Origin: CALCTE01 sp045627885
GTDB lineage: Bacteria > Bacillota > Clostridia > Oscillospirales > CAG-272
DNA length: 23,691 bases
NCBI GenBank assembly: GCA_045627885.1
Contig: JAZQOM010000030.1
Location: 1-23,691 of the forward strand
Direction: 5' to 3'
The translations under genes and the position numbers were made by a program. This document shows, one piece after another, positions 1 to 8,137 of the stretch. Within the stretch, counting starts at the first letter, position 1, and each line of letters begins with the position of its first letter. A model generated the notes under the pieces. That model had not been told where the DNA came from, did no database searches, and saw only the letters and a list, made by a program, of their open reading frames with translations.

Positions 1-56
1 TATCATGCGGCGTGGTAAATTGGTGTAATCAAAAGTAAAAAAGCTAACGGAAACTG

Positions 57-178
57 CGGTGCTCGAAAACGCCGCAGGACGCGACGCCGCAGGCGGGCAA
101 ACGAAGGGCTTACTGTCCGTAAGTCCGAGCGAAGACCGTCCTGCGGGAACAAAGTAATGCGGCGTTTCTCGAGTGCCG
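57..178. repeat. Large imperfect inverted repeat (structured intergenic element)
   Basis: The arms at 57-76 (CGGTGCTCGAAAACGCCGCA) and 158-178 are nearly perfect reverse complements. Inside them, GCAGGACG (74-81) can pair with CGTCCTGC (137-144), and a hairpin GGGCTTAC/GTAAGTCC sits at 106-126. No convincing protein is encoded here. It lies just past the stop codon of the leftward S1-domain gene, so it may serve as that gene's 3' structure, but neither strand has an obvious U-tract directly after the stem. It could be a small RNA or a dispersed repeat. The palindromic folding is seen directly; the role is unknown. Confidence 0.5.
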
Positions 179-200
179 TCATATCGGGTGTAGCCGAAGA

Positions 201-1109
201 TTAAAACTGAGTATCAATCGTGCACTCACACGACGCCGGAGTATAACACCAATAGTCGAGATGCCGATTTTCGGGAAGAAAATACTTGACGGTCTTGTCG
301 GATGCCGCTTCTTCGCCGAGGTCAATTATCACAAGTTTTATCTTCATACGCTCGGGTATAATACTCTTGATAAACACGGTGGCGCTCATTCCAGGACGAG
401 CGCCCTCAAAAGGCTCCGAAAGCCCCGCAAGATTAGGCGCAAGCTCGACGAATATGCCGTAGTCCTCGACGCTCCGAATTATACCGCAGGTGGTCTGCCC
501 CGCCGAAAATGCGCTTGCATTCTCCTCCCACGAGCCGAGAAGCTCCTTATGCGTGAGCAGTATTCTGCCGGTTTCTTCATCTATCTCGCGGACGGCGCAA
601 TATATATCCTGACCTACCGAAAATCTCTGCGACGGAGACTCTATTCTCGATACCGAAATGCAGTCTATCGGCAAAAGCGAAATTATTCCGCAACCGATAT
701 CGGCAAAGCAGCCGAACTGCTCAACATGAGTCACTCTCGCCTCTATTATGTCGCCGCAGGTGAGCTTTGATATATAGTTTTCGTAGCACTCCGCCTGCGC
801 CGCGGCACGCGAAAGCTCGGCGTGCGGCTTTCCGTCCGCATCGGTATATAAATCTTTTACCTTAAAGCAGACGGGCTTTCCCACTCTGCTGATTATCGCA
901 ATATCCTTCGTTTTTGAGCCGAAAAGCGGAAGTAATGCCTCACTTTTCGGGATTTCACCGACAGCGCCGCCGAGGTCAAGTATCAGAGAATGATTCTCCG
1001 TACACATCTTGACTCTGCCCTCTAAGATTGCCCCGCTTTTCTGCGCGGCGTAGAGCTCCTTTGTCGTGTACCTGTAAATGCTTTTGTTTCTGCCTTCGGG
1101 TTTGTACAT
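201..1109 (-). CDS. S1 RNA-binding domain protein (three S1-like repeats)
   Basis: A 302-residue protein with three OB-fold S1-like segments. Residues about 26-100 form a degenerate repeat. Residues 118-188 are the clearest one (GDIIEARVTHVEQFGCFADI, ending GRILLTHKE). Residues 203-265 form the third (GIIRSVEDYGIFVELAPNLAGL). S1 domains bind single-stranded RNA. Ribosomal protein S1 of Firmicutes normally has four or more repeats, so this resembles the short S1-like proteins of Clostridia, whose exact role in translation or RNA turnover is not settled. The ATG is preceded by GAAAGGAAA, an acceptable ribosome binding site. The gene is monocistronic and divergent from valS. The C-terminal 35 residues match no domain I recognise. 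Confidence 0.85.
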   Translation of the reverse strand: MYKPEGRNKSIYRYTTKELYAAQKSGAILEGRVKMCTENHSLILDLGGAVGEIPKSEALLPLFGSKTKDIAIISRVGKPVCFKVKDLYTDADGKPHAELSRAAAQAECYENYISKLTCGDIIEARVTHVEQFGCFADIGCGIISLLPIDCISVSRIESPSQRFSVGQDIYCAVREIDEETGRILLTHKELLGSWEENASAFSAGQTTCGIIRSVEDYGIFVELAPNLAGLSEPFEGARPGMSATVFIKSIIPERMKIKLVIIDLGEEAASDKTVKYFLPENRHLDYWCYTPASCECTIDTQF

Positions 1110-1174
1110 CGTAAATTTCCTTTCATCTTTTGATTTTTTCGATATATACTATTCATATTTTGAGCGCACTATGA

Positions 1175-1203
1175 TTGACATGAAGAATTTGTTATGATAT
1201 TAT
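1175..1203 (+). promoter_or_regulatory. Sigma-A promoter of valS
   Basis: TTGACA (1175-1180), a 17-bp spacer, then TATTAT (1198-1203). The expected start near 1210 leaves a leader of about 25 nt. That leader is far too short for a T-box, so valS is probably not tRNA-regulated through a leader here. An upstream in-frame ATG at 1194 overlaps the -10 box and cannot be the start codon. Confidence 0.8.
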
Positions 1204-1235
1204 GTAATGTAAGACAAATATACAGAGGTATTTAT

Positions 1236-3869
1236 ATGAAAAAAGAACTCGAAAAAGTATATAAACCGTCGGATATAGAGGACAGAATCTATACCGATTG
1301 GACAAACGCTGGATATTTTGCTCCCGATACGGACAAGTCGAAAAAACCGTTTTCGCTTGTTATTCCGCCTCCGAATGTAACGGGACAGCTCCACATGGGA
1401 CACGCCCTTGACGAAACCTTGCAGGATACTCTTGTCCGCTACAAGCGTATGCAGGGATTTTCCACTCTGTGGGTTCCCGGTACCGACCACGCCGGCATCG
1501 CAACGCAGATTAAGGTCGAGGAAAATCTCCGCGTAAACGAAGGTCTTACAAGATACGACCTCGGCAGAGAAAAGTTCCTCGAGAGAGTTTGGGACTGGAA
1601 AAACAAATTCGGCGACCGCATCATAAGCCAGCTCAAAAAGCTCGGCTCCTCCTGCGACTGGAGCAGAGAGAGATTTACTATGGACGAGGGTTGCTCGAGA
1701 GCAGTCCGCGAGGTGTTTGTCAACCTCTATGACAAGGGACTTATTTACAGAGGCTACCGCATCATCAACTGGTGTCCGCACTGCCGCACCGCGCTTTCCG
1801 ACGCGGAGGTCGAGTATGAGGAGCAGCAGGGCAATTTCTGGCACATAAGATATCCCATAAAGGGAACGGACAAGTATCTCACCGTTGCAACGACGCGTCC
1901 CGAGACTATGCTCGGCGATACCGCAGTTGCCGTTCATCCCGACGATGAAAGATACAAGGATATCGTCGGAAAAATGCTCGTTCTTCCCCTTGTCGGCAGA
2001 GAGATTCCGATAATCGCGGACGAATATGTCGAAAAGGACTTCGGTACGGGCTGCGTTAAGATAACTCCCGCTCACGACCCCAACGACTTTGAAGTCGGAC
2101 AAAGGCACGGTCTTGAGGTATTGCGCGTAATTGACGATGACGCGAAGATTTGCTTTGAAGGCAAGTACAACGGAATGGACAGATACGAGGCAAGAAAAGC
2201 GATGGTTGCTGACCTCGAAGCCGGCGGATTCCTTGTAAAGGTTGAAAAGTATGCTCATAATGTCGGCACCTGCTACCGTTGCAAGACTACGGTCGAGCCC
2301 GTAAGCTCCGACCAGTGGTTTGTTAAGATGAAGCCTCTCGCAAAGCCCGCTATCGAAGCCGTAAAGAGCGGCGAAATCAAATTTGTGCCCGAGAGATTTA
2401 CAAAAACATATATGAACTGGATGGAAAACATCCACGACTGGTGCATATCGTGTCAGCTCTGGTGGGGACACAGAATTCCCGCGTTCTACTGCGACAGCTG
2501 CGGCAAAACCTTTGTATCAAAGGAAGATATGCTCACCTGCCCCGACTGCGGCGCAGAGCTCAGACAAGAGGAAGATGTACTCGACACTTGGTTCAGCTCG
2601 GCTCTCTGGCCCTTTGAAACGATGGGCTGGCCCGACAACACGGAGGACTATCAAAGATTCTACCCGACCTCGACGCTTGTCACCGGTTACGATATCATCT
2701 CGTTCTGGGTATCGAGAATGATTTTCTCGGGACTTGAGCACACCGGCAAGAAGCCGTTTTCCACCGTGCTTATTCACGGACTTGTCCGCGACGCGCAGGG
2801 CAGAAAGATGTCGAAATCGCTCGGAAACGGCATAGACCCGCTTGAAATAATCGACAAGTACGGCGCCGATGCTCTCCGCTATGCGCTTCTTACGGGCAAC
2901 GCCCCCGGAAACGATATGAGATTTTCCGACGAGAAGATTGAGGCGGCGAGAAACTTCTGCAACAAGATATGGAACAGCGCAAGATTTGCACTGATGAATC
3001 TCGATATAGACGATGTAAAGCTTCCCGCAGAAGAAAATCTCGGGCTTGCCGACAAGTGGATTCTTTCGCTTCTCGAAACGCTTATCAAAGAGTTTACCGA
3101 GAATATGGACAAATACGAGCTCGGCATCGCTCTTGCAAAAGTCTATGACTTTATGTGGGATAATTTCTGCGACTGGTACATCGAGCTTGCAAAGCCGCGT
3201 CTTGCAGAACGCGACAGCGAAGACGGAAAGGTTGCGCAGAATGTTCTTGCCTTTGTTCTTGCGCGTTGTATGCAGCTTCTGCATCCGTTTATGCCCTTCA
3301 TCACAGAGGAAATCTGGCAGAGCCTTCCCGGAACATCGGGCAGCATAATGGTATCAGAATTCCCGCAGTATGACAAAGCCGTCGACTTTGACGAAAGCAA
3401 GGAGAGCATGGACAGAATTATCGCGGCAATCAAGTCGATAAGAAATGTCCGCAGAGATATGGATGTTCCGCCGTCAAGAAAAGCGGCTCTGTATATCGAC
3501 AGCAAGTATAAGGACAGCTTCAACGAGCAGACTGCAATCTACTTTACAAAGCTCGCTTCGGCTTCCGAGGTGTTCTTTGTTGACGGATACAGCGACGACG
3601 GCGCGGTTCAGGCAGTAAGCGCAGGCGCGAAGTGCTATATTCCGCTTGCGGATATCATTGATATCGAAAAAGAGCTTGCCCGCCTTGAAAAAGAGCGCGA
3701 AAAGTGCGAGGCTGAGGTAGGACTTGTGGAGAAAAAGCTCTCAAACGAGAACTTCGTTTCCCGCGCGCCCGCCGCAGTTGTTGAGGGCGAAAAGGCAAAG
3801 CTTGCAAAGCACAAGGAAGCTCTTGCGAATGTCATCGAAAGCATAGAAAAGCTCAAAAAGCAGAAATAA
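1236..3869 (+). CDS. valS: Valyl-tRNA synthetase
   Basis: An 877-residue class I aminoacyl-tRNA synthetase that charges tRNA-Val with valine in the cytoplasm. The HIGH-type motif is HMGH (residues 53-56, in PPPNVTGQLHMGHALD). The CP1 editing domain has TTRPETMLGDTAVAVHPDD. A zinc-ribbon-like pair CDSCG...CPDCG follows, and the KMSKS loop is intact (residues 524-528). Next come the helical anticodon-binding domain and a C-terminal coiled coil rich in K/E (ELARLEKEREKCEAE), typical of ValRS. The length is normal for the family. The start at 1236 was chosen because AGAGG lies 8 nt upstream and the only earlier ATG lies inside the promoter. It is followed by its own terminator and then folC, a common Firmicutes valS-folC order. 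Confidence 0.98.
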   Translation: MKKELEKVYKPSDIEDRIYTDWTNAGYFAPDTDKSKKPFSLVIPPPNVTGQLHMGHALDETLQDTLVRYKRMQGFSTLWVPGTDHAGIATQIKVEENLRVNEGLTRYDLGREKFLERVWDWKNKFGDRIISQLKKLGSSCDWSRERFTMDEGCSRAVREVFVNLYDKGLIYRGYRIINWCPHCRTALSDAEVEYEEQQGNFWHIRYPIKGTDKYLTVATTRPETMLGDTAVAVHPDDERYKDIVGKMLVLPLVGREIPIIADEYVEKDFGTGCVKITPAHDPNDFEVGQRHGLEVLRVIDDDAKICFEGKYNGMDRYEARKAMVADLEAGGFLVKVEKYAHNVGTCYRCKTTVEPVSSDQWFVKMKPLAKPAIEAVKSGEIKFVPERFTKTYMNWMENIHDWCISCQLWWGHRIPAFYCDSCGKTFVSKEDMLTCPDCGAELRQEEDVLDTWFSSALWPFETMGWPDNTEDYQRFYPTSTLVTGYDIISFWVSRMIFSGLEHTGKKPFSTVLIHGLVRDAQGRKMSKSLGNGIDPLEIIDKYGADALRYALLTGNAPGNDMRFSDEKIEAARNFCNKIWNSARFALMNLDIDDVKLPAEENLGLADKWILSLLETLIKEFTENMDKYELGIALAKVYDFMWDNFCDWYIELAKPRLAERDSEDGKVAQNVLAFVLARCMQLLHPFMPFITEEIWQSLPGTSGSIMVSEFPQYDKAVDFDESKESMDRIIAAIKSIRNVRRDMDVPPSRKAALYIDSKYKDSFNEQTAIYFTKLASASEVFFVDGYSDDGAVQAVSAGAKCYIPLADIIDIEKELARLEKEREKCEAEVGLVEKKLSNENFVSRAPAAVVEGEKAKLAKHKEALANVIESIEKLKKQK

Positions 3870-3873
3870 CGGC

Positions 3874-3907
3874 GACGGCTGCCGCGTATGCGGCAGCCAC
3901 CGTTTTA
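3874..3907 (+). terminator. Intrinsic terminator after valS
   Basis: The stem GGCTGCCGC (3877-3885) pairs with GCGGCAGCC (3890-3898) around a GTAT loop and is followed by TTTTATT. It starts a few bases after the valS stop and ends just before the folC ribosome binding site, so folC may depend on read-through. Confidence 0.75.
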
Positions 3908-3922
3908 TTCGGAGGCAATAGT

Positions 3923-5209
3923 ATGGAAGTGAGCGATTTTTCTTCCGCAATTAAATATATCGGCTCCAAAAGTCGCTTCGGCGAAAAGCCGGGTGTTGCC
4001 CGTGTGGACAGAATCGCAAAGGACTGCGGTCTTTACGATAAAATCCGCGGCATAAAATTCATTCATATTGCCGGAACAAACGGAAAAGGCAGTGCTTCGG
4101 TGATGTGTGCCTCCGTGCTTTCGAAGGCCGGCTTCAAAACGGGGCTGTATGTCTCTCCGCATATTGAGGACTTCTGCGAAAGAATCTCGATTGACGGAAT
4201 AAAGATAACGGAAAGCGAATTTGTAAATGCGCTGAATTACTTTATCCCTTATGCCGAGGCGCTCGATACGGAAAAGCTCGGCGATATAAAAGAATTCGAG
4301 CTTATCACTCTCTGCGCACTGTTATTCTTTGCGCAAAGCGAATGTGAATATGTCGTATTTGAGACGGGACTCGGCGGAAGGCTTGATGCTACGAATATTA
4401 TATCCCCCCTTGTCTCACTTATTATGTCGATTTCTTTGGACCACCAAAAACAACTCGGAAATACCGTAAAAGAAATAGCCGCGGAAAAATGCGGCATAAT
4501 AAAATACGGAATTCCCTGCGTGAGTTATTTGCAGGAATATCCCGAAGCCTCCGAAGCAATAGAGCGCTTTGCAAAAGAAAAAAACGCTCCGCTTACCGTT
4601 GCAAAGGCTCCGTCTTGCATAAAGCTATGCGAAAACGGCACGGAGTTTACATATAATAATGAAAGATATTTTATCGCCCTGCGCGGAGTATTTCAGGCTT
4701 CGAACGCGGCGGCGGCATTGGAAGTGCTGTTTTTGCTTGAAAAGCTCGGCGCAAAAATAACAAAAGAAAACATAAAAGACGGCTTTGCCGATATATCTCA
4801 TCCCTCAAGATTCGAGAAAGCGGCGACAAATCCCGATGTAATTATCGACGGCGCTCACAACGAGGGCGGCGCAAAGGCTCTCGAAAAAACTCTGTCTGCC
4901 GCATACAAGGATAAAAAACGGGTTTTTGTTCTCGGTATGTGCGAAGACCATCTTTCCGAAAGCGTTATAAAAGCCGTGATAAAAGATTCGGATACGGTGT
5001 TCACCGCGGCGGCAAAGGATATAGGCAGAGCGGCATCGGCGCAGGTTATTGCGTCGGCAGTATCGGAAGTATGCAAAAATGTCACTCCGTGCGAAAGTCT
5101 TGCAAAAGCATTGGAGCTTGCGCGAAACGCGGCGGGAAATGACGGCGTCGTCTGCTGCTTCGGCTCACTGTTTTTAGCGTCGGAAATAAAAGAAGCTCTC
5201 AAAAAATAA
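3923..5209 (+). CDS. folC: Folylpolyglutamate synthase / dihydrofolate synthase
   Basis: A 428-residue Mur-ligase-family enzyme. FolC adds glutamate to dihydropteroate and to reduced folates in an ATP-dependent reaction in the cytosol. The phosphate-binding loop is HIAGTNGKGSAS (GTNGKGS at residues 51-57). ETGLGGRLDATN and SLDHQKQLGNTVKEIAAEK are the standard FolC central motifs, and DGAHNEGG marks the start of the C-terminal ligase domain. The length is normal. The start has GGAGG at ideal spacing. No separate promoter is visible between it and the valS terminator, so expression probably comes partly from valS read-through. Whether it has both activities or only polyglutamylation cannot be told from sequence alone. 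Confidence 0.96.
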   Translation: MEVSDFSSAIKYIGSKSRFGEKPGVARVDRIAKDCGLYDKIRGIKFIHIAGTNGKGSASVMCASVLSKAGFKTGLYVSPHIEDFCERISIDGIKITESEFVNALNYFIPYAEALDTEKLGDIKEFELITLCALLFFAQSECEYVVFETGLGGRLDATNIISPLVSLIMSISLDHQKQLGNTVKEIAAEKCGIIKYGIPCVSYLQEYPEASEAIERFAKEKNAPLTVAKAPSCIKLCENGTEFTYNNERYFIALRGVFQASNAAAALEVLFLLEKLGAKITKENIKDGFADISHPSRFEKAATNPDVIIDGAHNEGGAKALEKTLSAAYKDKKRVFVLGMCEDHLSESVIKAVIKDSDTVFTAAAKDIGRAASAQVIASAVSEVCKNVTPCESLAKALELARNAAGNDGVVCCFGSLFLASEIKEALKK

Positions 5210-5216
5210 AAAGCGT

Positions 5217-5244
5217 ACAGGCTTTGACAAAATTTACGGATAAA
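5217..5244 (+). promoter_or_regulatory. Possible sporulation promoter / Spo0A-box-like site of the spoIIA operon
   Basis: ACAGGCTTT (5217-5225) resembles a sigma-H -35 element, with GGATAAAA about 13 bp further on as a poor -10. The overlapping TTTGACAAA (5223-5231) is close to a Spo0A box (consensus TGTCGAA, 5 of 7), and TTGACA also looks like a sigma-A -35 that lacks a -10 at normal spacing. In Bacillus, spoIIA is driven by sigma-H with Spo0A. This assignment is weak and rests mainly on that precedent. Confidence 0.25.
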
Positions 5245-5282
5245 AAGAAGTATTCTGTTTTCGGAATACTTCTTATTTTTTT
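5245..5282 (+). terminator. Intrinsic terminator between folC and spoIIAA
   Basis: An 11-bp stem (5245-5255 with 5264-5274) is followed by a T-rich run to 5282. The run ends directly at the GCGGAGG ribosome binding site of spoIIAA, so the hairpin separates folC transcription from the sporulation operon and could also act on transcripts that start upstream of it. Confidence 0.75.
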
Positions 5283-5293
5283 GCGGAGGAAAA

Positions 5294-5614
5294 ATGACAG
5301 TCTCATTCACACTTGAAGAAAACGGGCTCTGTGCCGAAATAACGGGCGACATAGACCACCACAGCGCAAAGGCGATACGGGACGAGATAGACAAGGCGTG
5401 CTCAAAATATCTGCCGGATGTGCTGTATCTCGATTTAAGCGGCGTCAGCTTTATGGACAGCTCTGGCATCGGGCTTGTTCTCGGAAGATACCGCAATATG
5501 AAAAATCGCGGCGGAAATACCGCGGTGATAGTCCCCGAGGGAAAGACAAAGCGAATTCTCATAATGGCGGCGGCGGACAAGCTTGTAAAATTCTATGACA
5601 CAAAACCCGTATAG
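5294..5614 (+). CDS. spoIIAA: Anti-sigma F factor antagonist SpoIIAA
   Basis: A 106-residue STAS-domain protein of normal length. LDLSGVSFMDSSGIGLVLGR contains the DSSG motif; its second serine (residue 57) is the family's phosphorylation site for SpoIIAB kinase. Unphosphorylated SpoIIAA displaces sigma-F from SpoIIAB in the forespore. The start has GGAGG at 5-6 nt spacing. It is the first gene of the spoIIA operon, 11 nt ahead of spoIIAB. The phosphatase that reactivates it (SpoIIE) is not in the window. The gene order makes the assignment to SpoIIAA, rather than a general-stress RsbV, secure. Confidence 0.95.
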   Translation: MTVSFTLEENGLCAEITGDIDHHSAKAIRDEIDKACSKYLPDVLYLDLSGVSFMDSSGIGLVLGRYRNMKNRGGNTAVIVPEGKTKRILIMAAADKLVKFYDTKPV

Positions 5615-5625
5615 CAGGAGGAAAT

Positions 5626-6051
5626 ATGAAAAAATATCTCAACAGATTTGTGCTCGAAACAGAGGCAAGGTCGGCAAACGAAGCTTTTTCACGCATGGTT
5701 ATATCGGCGTTTGTCTCACAGCTTGACCCCACGGTCGATGCGGTTGCGGATGTAAAAACCGCCGTCTCCGAAGCGGTGACGAACTGCATCGTCCACGCAT
5801 ACAAAAACGGCGGCGGCAGAATTACTCTTGCGGCGGCATTCGACGAGTCGAGAATGCTGACCGTCATAGTAAAAGACAAGGGCTGCGGCATAGAGAATGT
5901 GCAAAAGGCTCTTGAGCCTCTCTACACAACCGACACAAGCGGTGAGCGCTCCGGAATGGGCTTTGCGATAATGGCAAGCTTTATGGACAAGCTCACGGTG
6001 CGCTCAAAGCCGGGCGCCGGAACAAAGGTGACTATGAAAAAGCAACTGTAA
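5626..6051 (+). CDS. spoIIAB: Anti-sigma F factor, serine kinase SpoIIAB
   Basis: A 141-residue GHKL-fold kinase. It shows the N box (VKTAVSEAVTNCIVHAY, residues 45-61), the G1 box (VKDKGCGI) and the glycine-rich ATP-lid segment (GERSGMGFAIM). SpoIIAB holds sigma-F inactive and phosphorylates SpoIIAA using ATP. The N-terminal NEAFSRMVISAFVSQLDPTV closely follows the SpoIIAB pattern and differs from RsbW. GCAGGAGGAAAT gives a strong ribosome binding site, and the 11-nt gap after spoIIAA argues for coordinated translation. Confidence 0.95.
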   Translation: MKKYLNRFVLETEARSANEAFSRMVISAFVSQLDPTVDAVADVKTAVSEAVTNCIVHAYKNGGGRITLAAAFDESRMLTVIVKDKGCGIENVQKALEPLYTTDTSGERSGMGFAIMASFMDKLTVRSKPGAGTKVTMKKQL

Positions 6052-6077
6052 TACATATCTTTTTCGGAGGTCACAAT

Positions 6078-6785
6078 ATGGATTACAGCGATAATTCCGC
6101 CCTTGCGATAAAGGCAAAAAACGGAGATGCGGAGGCTCTCGCAAAGCTCGTGTCGCAAAACGGAGGTCTTGTGCGGAGTATAGCTCTGCGCTTTACGGGC
6201 AGAGGAACGGATACGGAAGACTTAATTCAGATAGGCACGCTCGGCTTCATCAAAGCGGTGCGTTGCTTTGATGAAAGCTACAAAACGGCGCTCTCGACTT
6301 ATGCCGTGCCGCTTATCGTCGGAGAAATAAAGCGATTTTTGCGCGACGACGGAACGGTAAAGGTATCGCGAAGCGCAAAGAGAAACTATGCCGTTTTACT
6401 TCATAAGCGCGACGAAATAATCGCGTCGGGCGGCTCAGAGCCGACGGTAAGCGCTCTTGCCGCCATGTGCGGAATATCGGAGGAAGACGCAGTATTCGCG
6501 CTCGGCGCGGGAAGTGCCGTAGTGTCGCTTGATACCGCAAAGGATGACGACGAACCGACGCTTGCCGAGCTTATAGGAAAGGACGACACCGACGCGATGA
6601 TAGAAAAAATCGCGCTGCGAGACGAGATAAAAAAACTGCCCGAGATGTGGCGGCAAATAGTTGCCTTGCGGTTCTACAAGGGACTTTCGCAGACAAAGGC
6701 GGCGGAAATTCTCGGACTTTCGCAGGTCAAGATTTCGCGTGAGGAGCAAAAAATATTCACGGCTCTGCGAAAAGCCGTGGGATAA
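6078..6785 (+). CDS. sigF: RNA polymerase sigma-F factor (forespore-specific)
   Basis: A 235-residue sigma-70-family factor of group 3. Region 2 contains DLIQIGTLGFIKAVRCFDES and STYAVPLIVGEIKRFLRDDG, the hallmark of sigma-B/F/G factors. Region 4 ends with a helix-turn-helix (GLSQTKAAEILGLSQVKISR). It directs the first forespore transcription programme. Position after spoIIAA-spoIIAB distinguishes it from sigma-B and sigma-G. A GGAGG site precedes the ATG. The operon ends here, with no spoVA genes downstream. Confidence 0.95.
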   Translation: MDYSDNSALAIKAKNGDAEALAKLVSQNGGLVRSIALRFTGRGTDTEDLIQIGTLGFIKAVRCFDESYKTALSTYAVPLIVGEIKRFLRDDGTVKVSRSAKRNYAVLLHKRDEIIASGGSEPTVSALAAMCGISEEDAVFALGAGSAVVSLDTAKDDDEPTLAELIGKDDTDAMIEKIALRDEIKKLPEMWRQIVALRFYKGLSQTKAAEILGLSQVKISREEQKIFTALRKAVG

Positions 6786-6799
6786 AATTGCAACAGAAT

Positions 6800-6825
6800 G
6801 GCGGCTTTGCGTTTGCAAAGCCGCC
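6800..6825. terminator. Shared terminator between convergent sigF and sdaA
   Basis: An 11-bp perfect stem (GGCGGCTTTGC at 6800-6810 with GCAAAGCCGCC at 6815-6825) has a GTTT loop. On the plus strand it is followed by TATGTTTATTTTTCC. It lies 6 nt beyond the stop of the leftward serine ammonia-lyase gene and 14 nt beyond the sigF stop, so it can serve both. Confidence 0.75.
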
Positions 6826-6830
6826 TATGT

Positions 6831-8045
6831 TTATTTTTCCGAATTTTTTGCCGCGTAAATTGCCGCAAGTCCGCCGTGCGATGTCTCACGATATTTTTCG
6901 TCCATATCCTTGCCGGTGCGATACATCGTGTCAACAACATCGTCAAACGATATCTTTCTTGTCTCAACAAGAAAGCGTGAAAGGTTAACCGAGCTTATCG
7001 CACGCATCGCCGCAACCGCGTTGCGCTCTATGCATGGAATCTGCACAAGTCCCTTTACGGGGTCGCAGGTGAGCCCGAGATTGTGCTCCATCGCAATTTC
7101 CGATGCGTACTCCGTTCTGTTTATATCAAGTCCGTACAGTGTGGCAAGTGCCGCCGCCGCCATTGAGCAGGCGCTTCCTATCTCCGCCTGACACCCGCAT
7201 TCCGCGCCCGAAATGCTTGCGTTTGTGCGGATTATGTTTCCCATAAGTCCCGCTACGGCAAGCGCGTCGATTATCTCCTCTTCCGGAAAGCCCCTGTCGT
7301 TGTGCATATAGTATAAGATTGACGGAATTACGCCGCAGCTTCCGCAGGTAGGAGCGGTTACCACGATATTTTCGCAGGCGTTTTCCTCACTCACGGCGTA
7401 AGCATACGATGCTATCACCCTGTTCATTGTGACATCGGACGGCTCGTTGTAGCAGCGCTTTTCATACAAATACTTCGCTTTTCTTTTTATCTCAAGGCCG
7501 CCGGGGAGCACACCCTCCGCGCAAAGTCCCGCTTCGACGGCTCTCTGCATCGCATACCATATTCCCTCAAGATACTGGAATACGGAATCTCCCTCTCTTT
7601 TGCGGATAAACTCCACAAGAGAGAGCTTTTCTTTTTTGCAAAACTCCGAAATTTCCGCAAAATTCTTTTCGGGATAAATCTCGGTTTCCTCATCGGAGCT
7701 CTCACCCTCTATCCTTATAGAGCCGCCGCCTATGCTGAATATGCGATTCTTTCCGATGAGTTTTCCGTCCTTATACGCCTCAAAAACCATCGTGTTGGGA
7801 TGCTCGAGCTCGGATTCCTTTGTTATTTTATCAAATATGACCTCGGCGCTCGGAAGCCCCGACTTTACGGCTCTGCCCGTGCCGTGTCCCTCTCCCGTAT
7901 ACGCAAGAGAGCCGAACAAGGTCACCTTGTATTCGTCTGCCTCGGGAAATCTCTCTCCGAAAAGCTTTGCGGCGCTGTACGGGCCGACTGTATGCGAGCT
8001 TGAAGGGCCGTTGCCCACTTTATAAACGCTTTTTATGGTTTTCAT
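6831..8045 (-). CDS. sdaA: L-serine ammonia-lyase, iron-sulfur-dependent, single chain
   Basis: A 404-residue cytoplasmic enzyme that converts L-serine to pyruvate and ammonia with an oxygen-sensitive [4Fe-4S] cluster. The N-terminal SDH beta domain carries GNGPSSSHT (12-20) and GEGHGTGRAV. The alpha domain carries APTCGSCGVIP, GAECGCQAEIGSA and GLTCDPVKG, whose cysteines (C234, C237, C283, C285, C327) include the cluster ligands. It joins in one chain what many Firmicutes encode as sdaAB plus sdaAA, like the E. coli enzymes but about 50 residues shorter. GAGGTG precedes the ATG. The gene is monocistronic. Anaerobic serine catabolism fits a fermentative lifestyle. Confidence 0.95.
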   Translation of the reverse strand: MKTIKSVYKVGNGPSSSHTVGPYSAAKLFGERFPEADEYKVTLFGSLAYTGEGHGTGRAVKSGLPSAEVIFDKITKESELEHPNTMVFEAYKDGKLIGKNRIFSIGGGSIRIEGESSDEETEIYPEKNFAEISEFCKKEKLSLVEFIRKREGDSVFQYLEGIWYAMQRAVEAGLCAEGVLPGGLEIKRKAKYLYEKRCYNEPSDVTMNRVIASYAYAVSEENACENIVVTAPTCGSCGVIPSILYYMHNDRGFPEEEIIDALAVAGLMGNIIRTNASISGAECGCQAEIGSACSMAAAALATLYGLDINRTEYASEIAMEHNLGLTCDPVKGLVQIPCIERNAVAAMRAISSVNLSRFLVETRKISFDDVVDTMYRTGKDMDEKYRETSHGGLAAIYAAKNSEK

Positions 8046-8100
8046 TTTTTCACCTCGATATTATTATATCCCTAAATTGCTTCGATTTCAAGTTCTGTTA

Positions 8101-8129
8101 TTGCATACGGCGTTTTTTTGTGCTATTAT
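8101..8129 (+). promoter_or_regulatory. Promoter of the MATE transporter gene
   Basis: TTGCAT (8101-8106), a 17-bp spacer, then TATTAT (8124-8129). The start of transcription would fall near 8136, only a couple of bases before the likely ATG at 8138, so the mRNA may be leaderless. Confidence 0.6.
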
Positions 8130-8137
8130 GTCTTTAT

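Noticed and set aside
261..770. 169-residue rightward frame opposite the S1-domain gene
   Set aside because: Arg/Lys/Tyr-rich shadow of a gene with clear S1 repeats; no ribosome binding site or domain.
1110..1235. T-box leader upstream of valS
   Set aside because: The promoter lies at 1175-1203, leaving about 25 nt of leader with no T-box sequence or specifier stem.
1200..2471. 423-residue leftward frame opposite valS
   Set aside because: No recognisable motif; the opposite strand encodes a complete ValRS with all motifs.
6078..6785. Reading the sigma factor as sigma-B or sigma-G
   Set aside because: Directly following spoIIAA and spoIIAB with typical SpoIIAB sequence fits only sigma-F; sigma-G genes do not have this partner pair.
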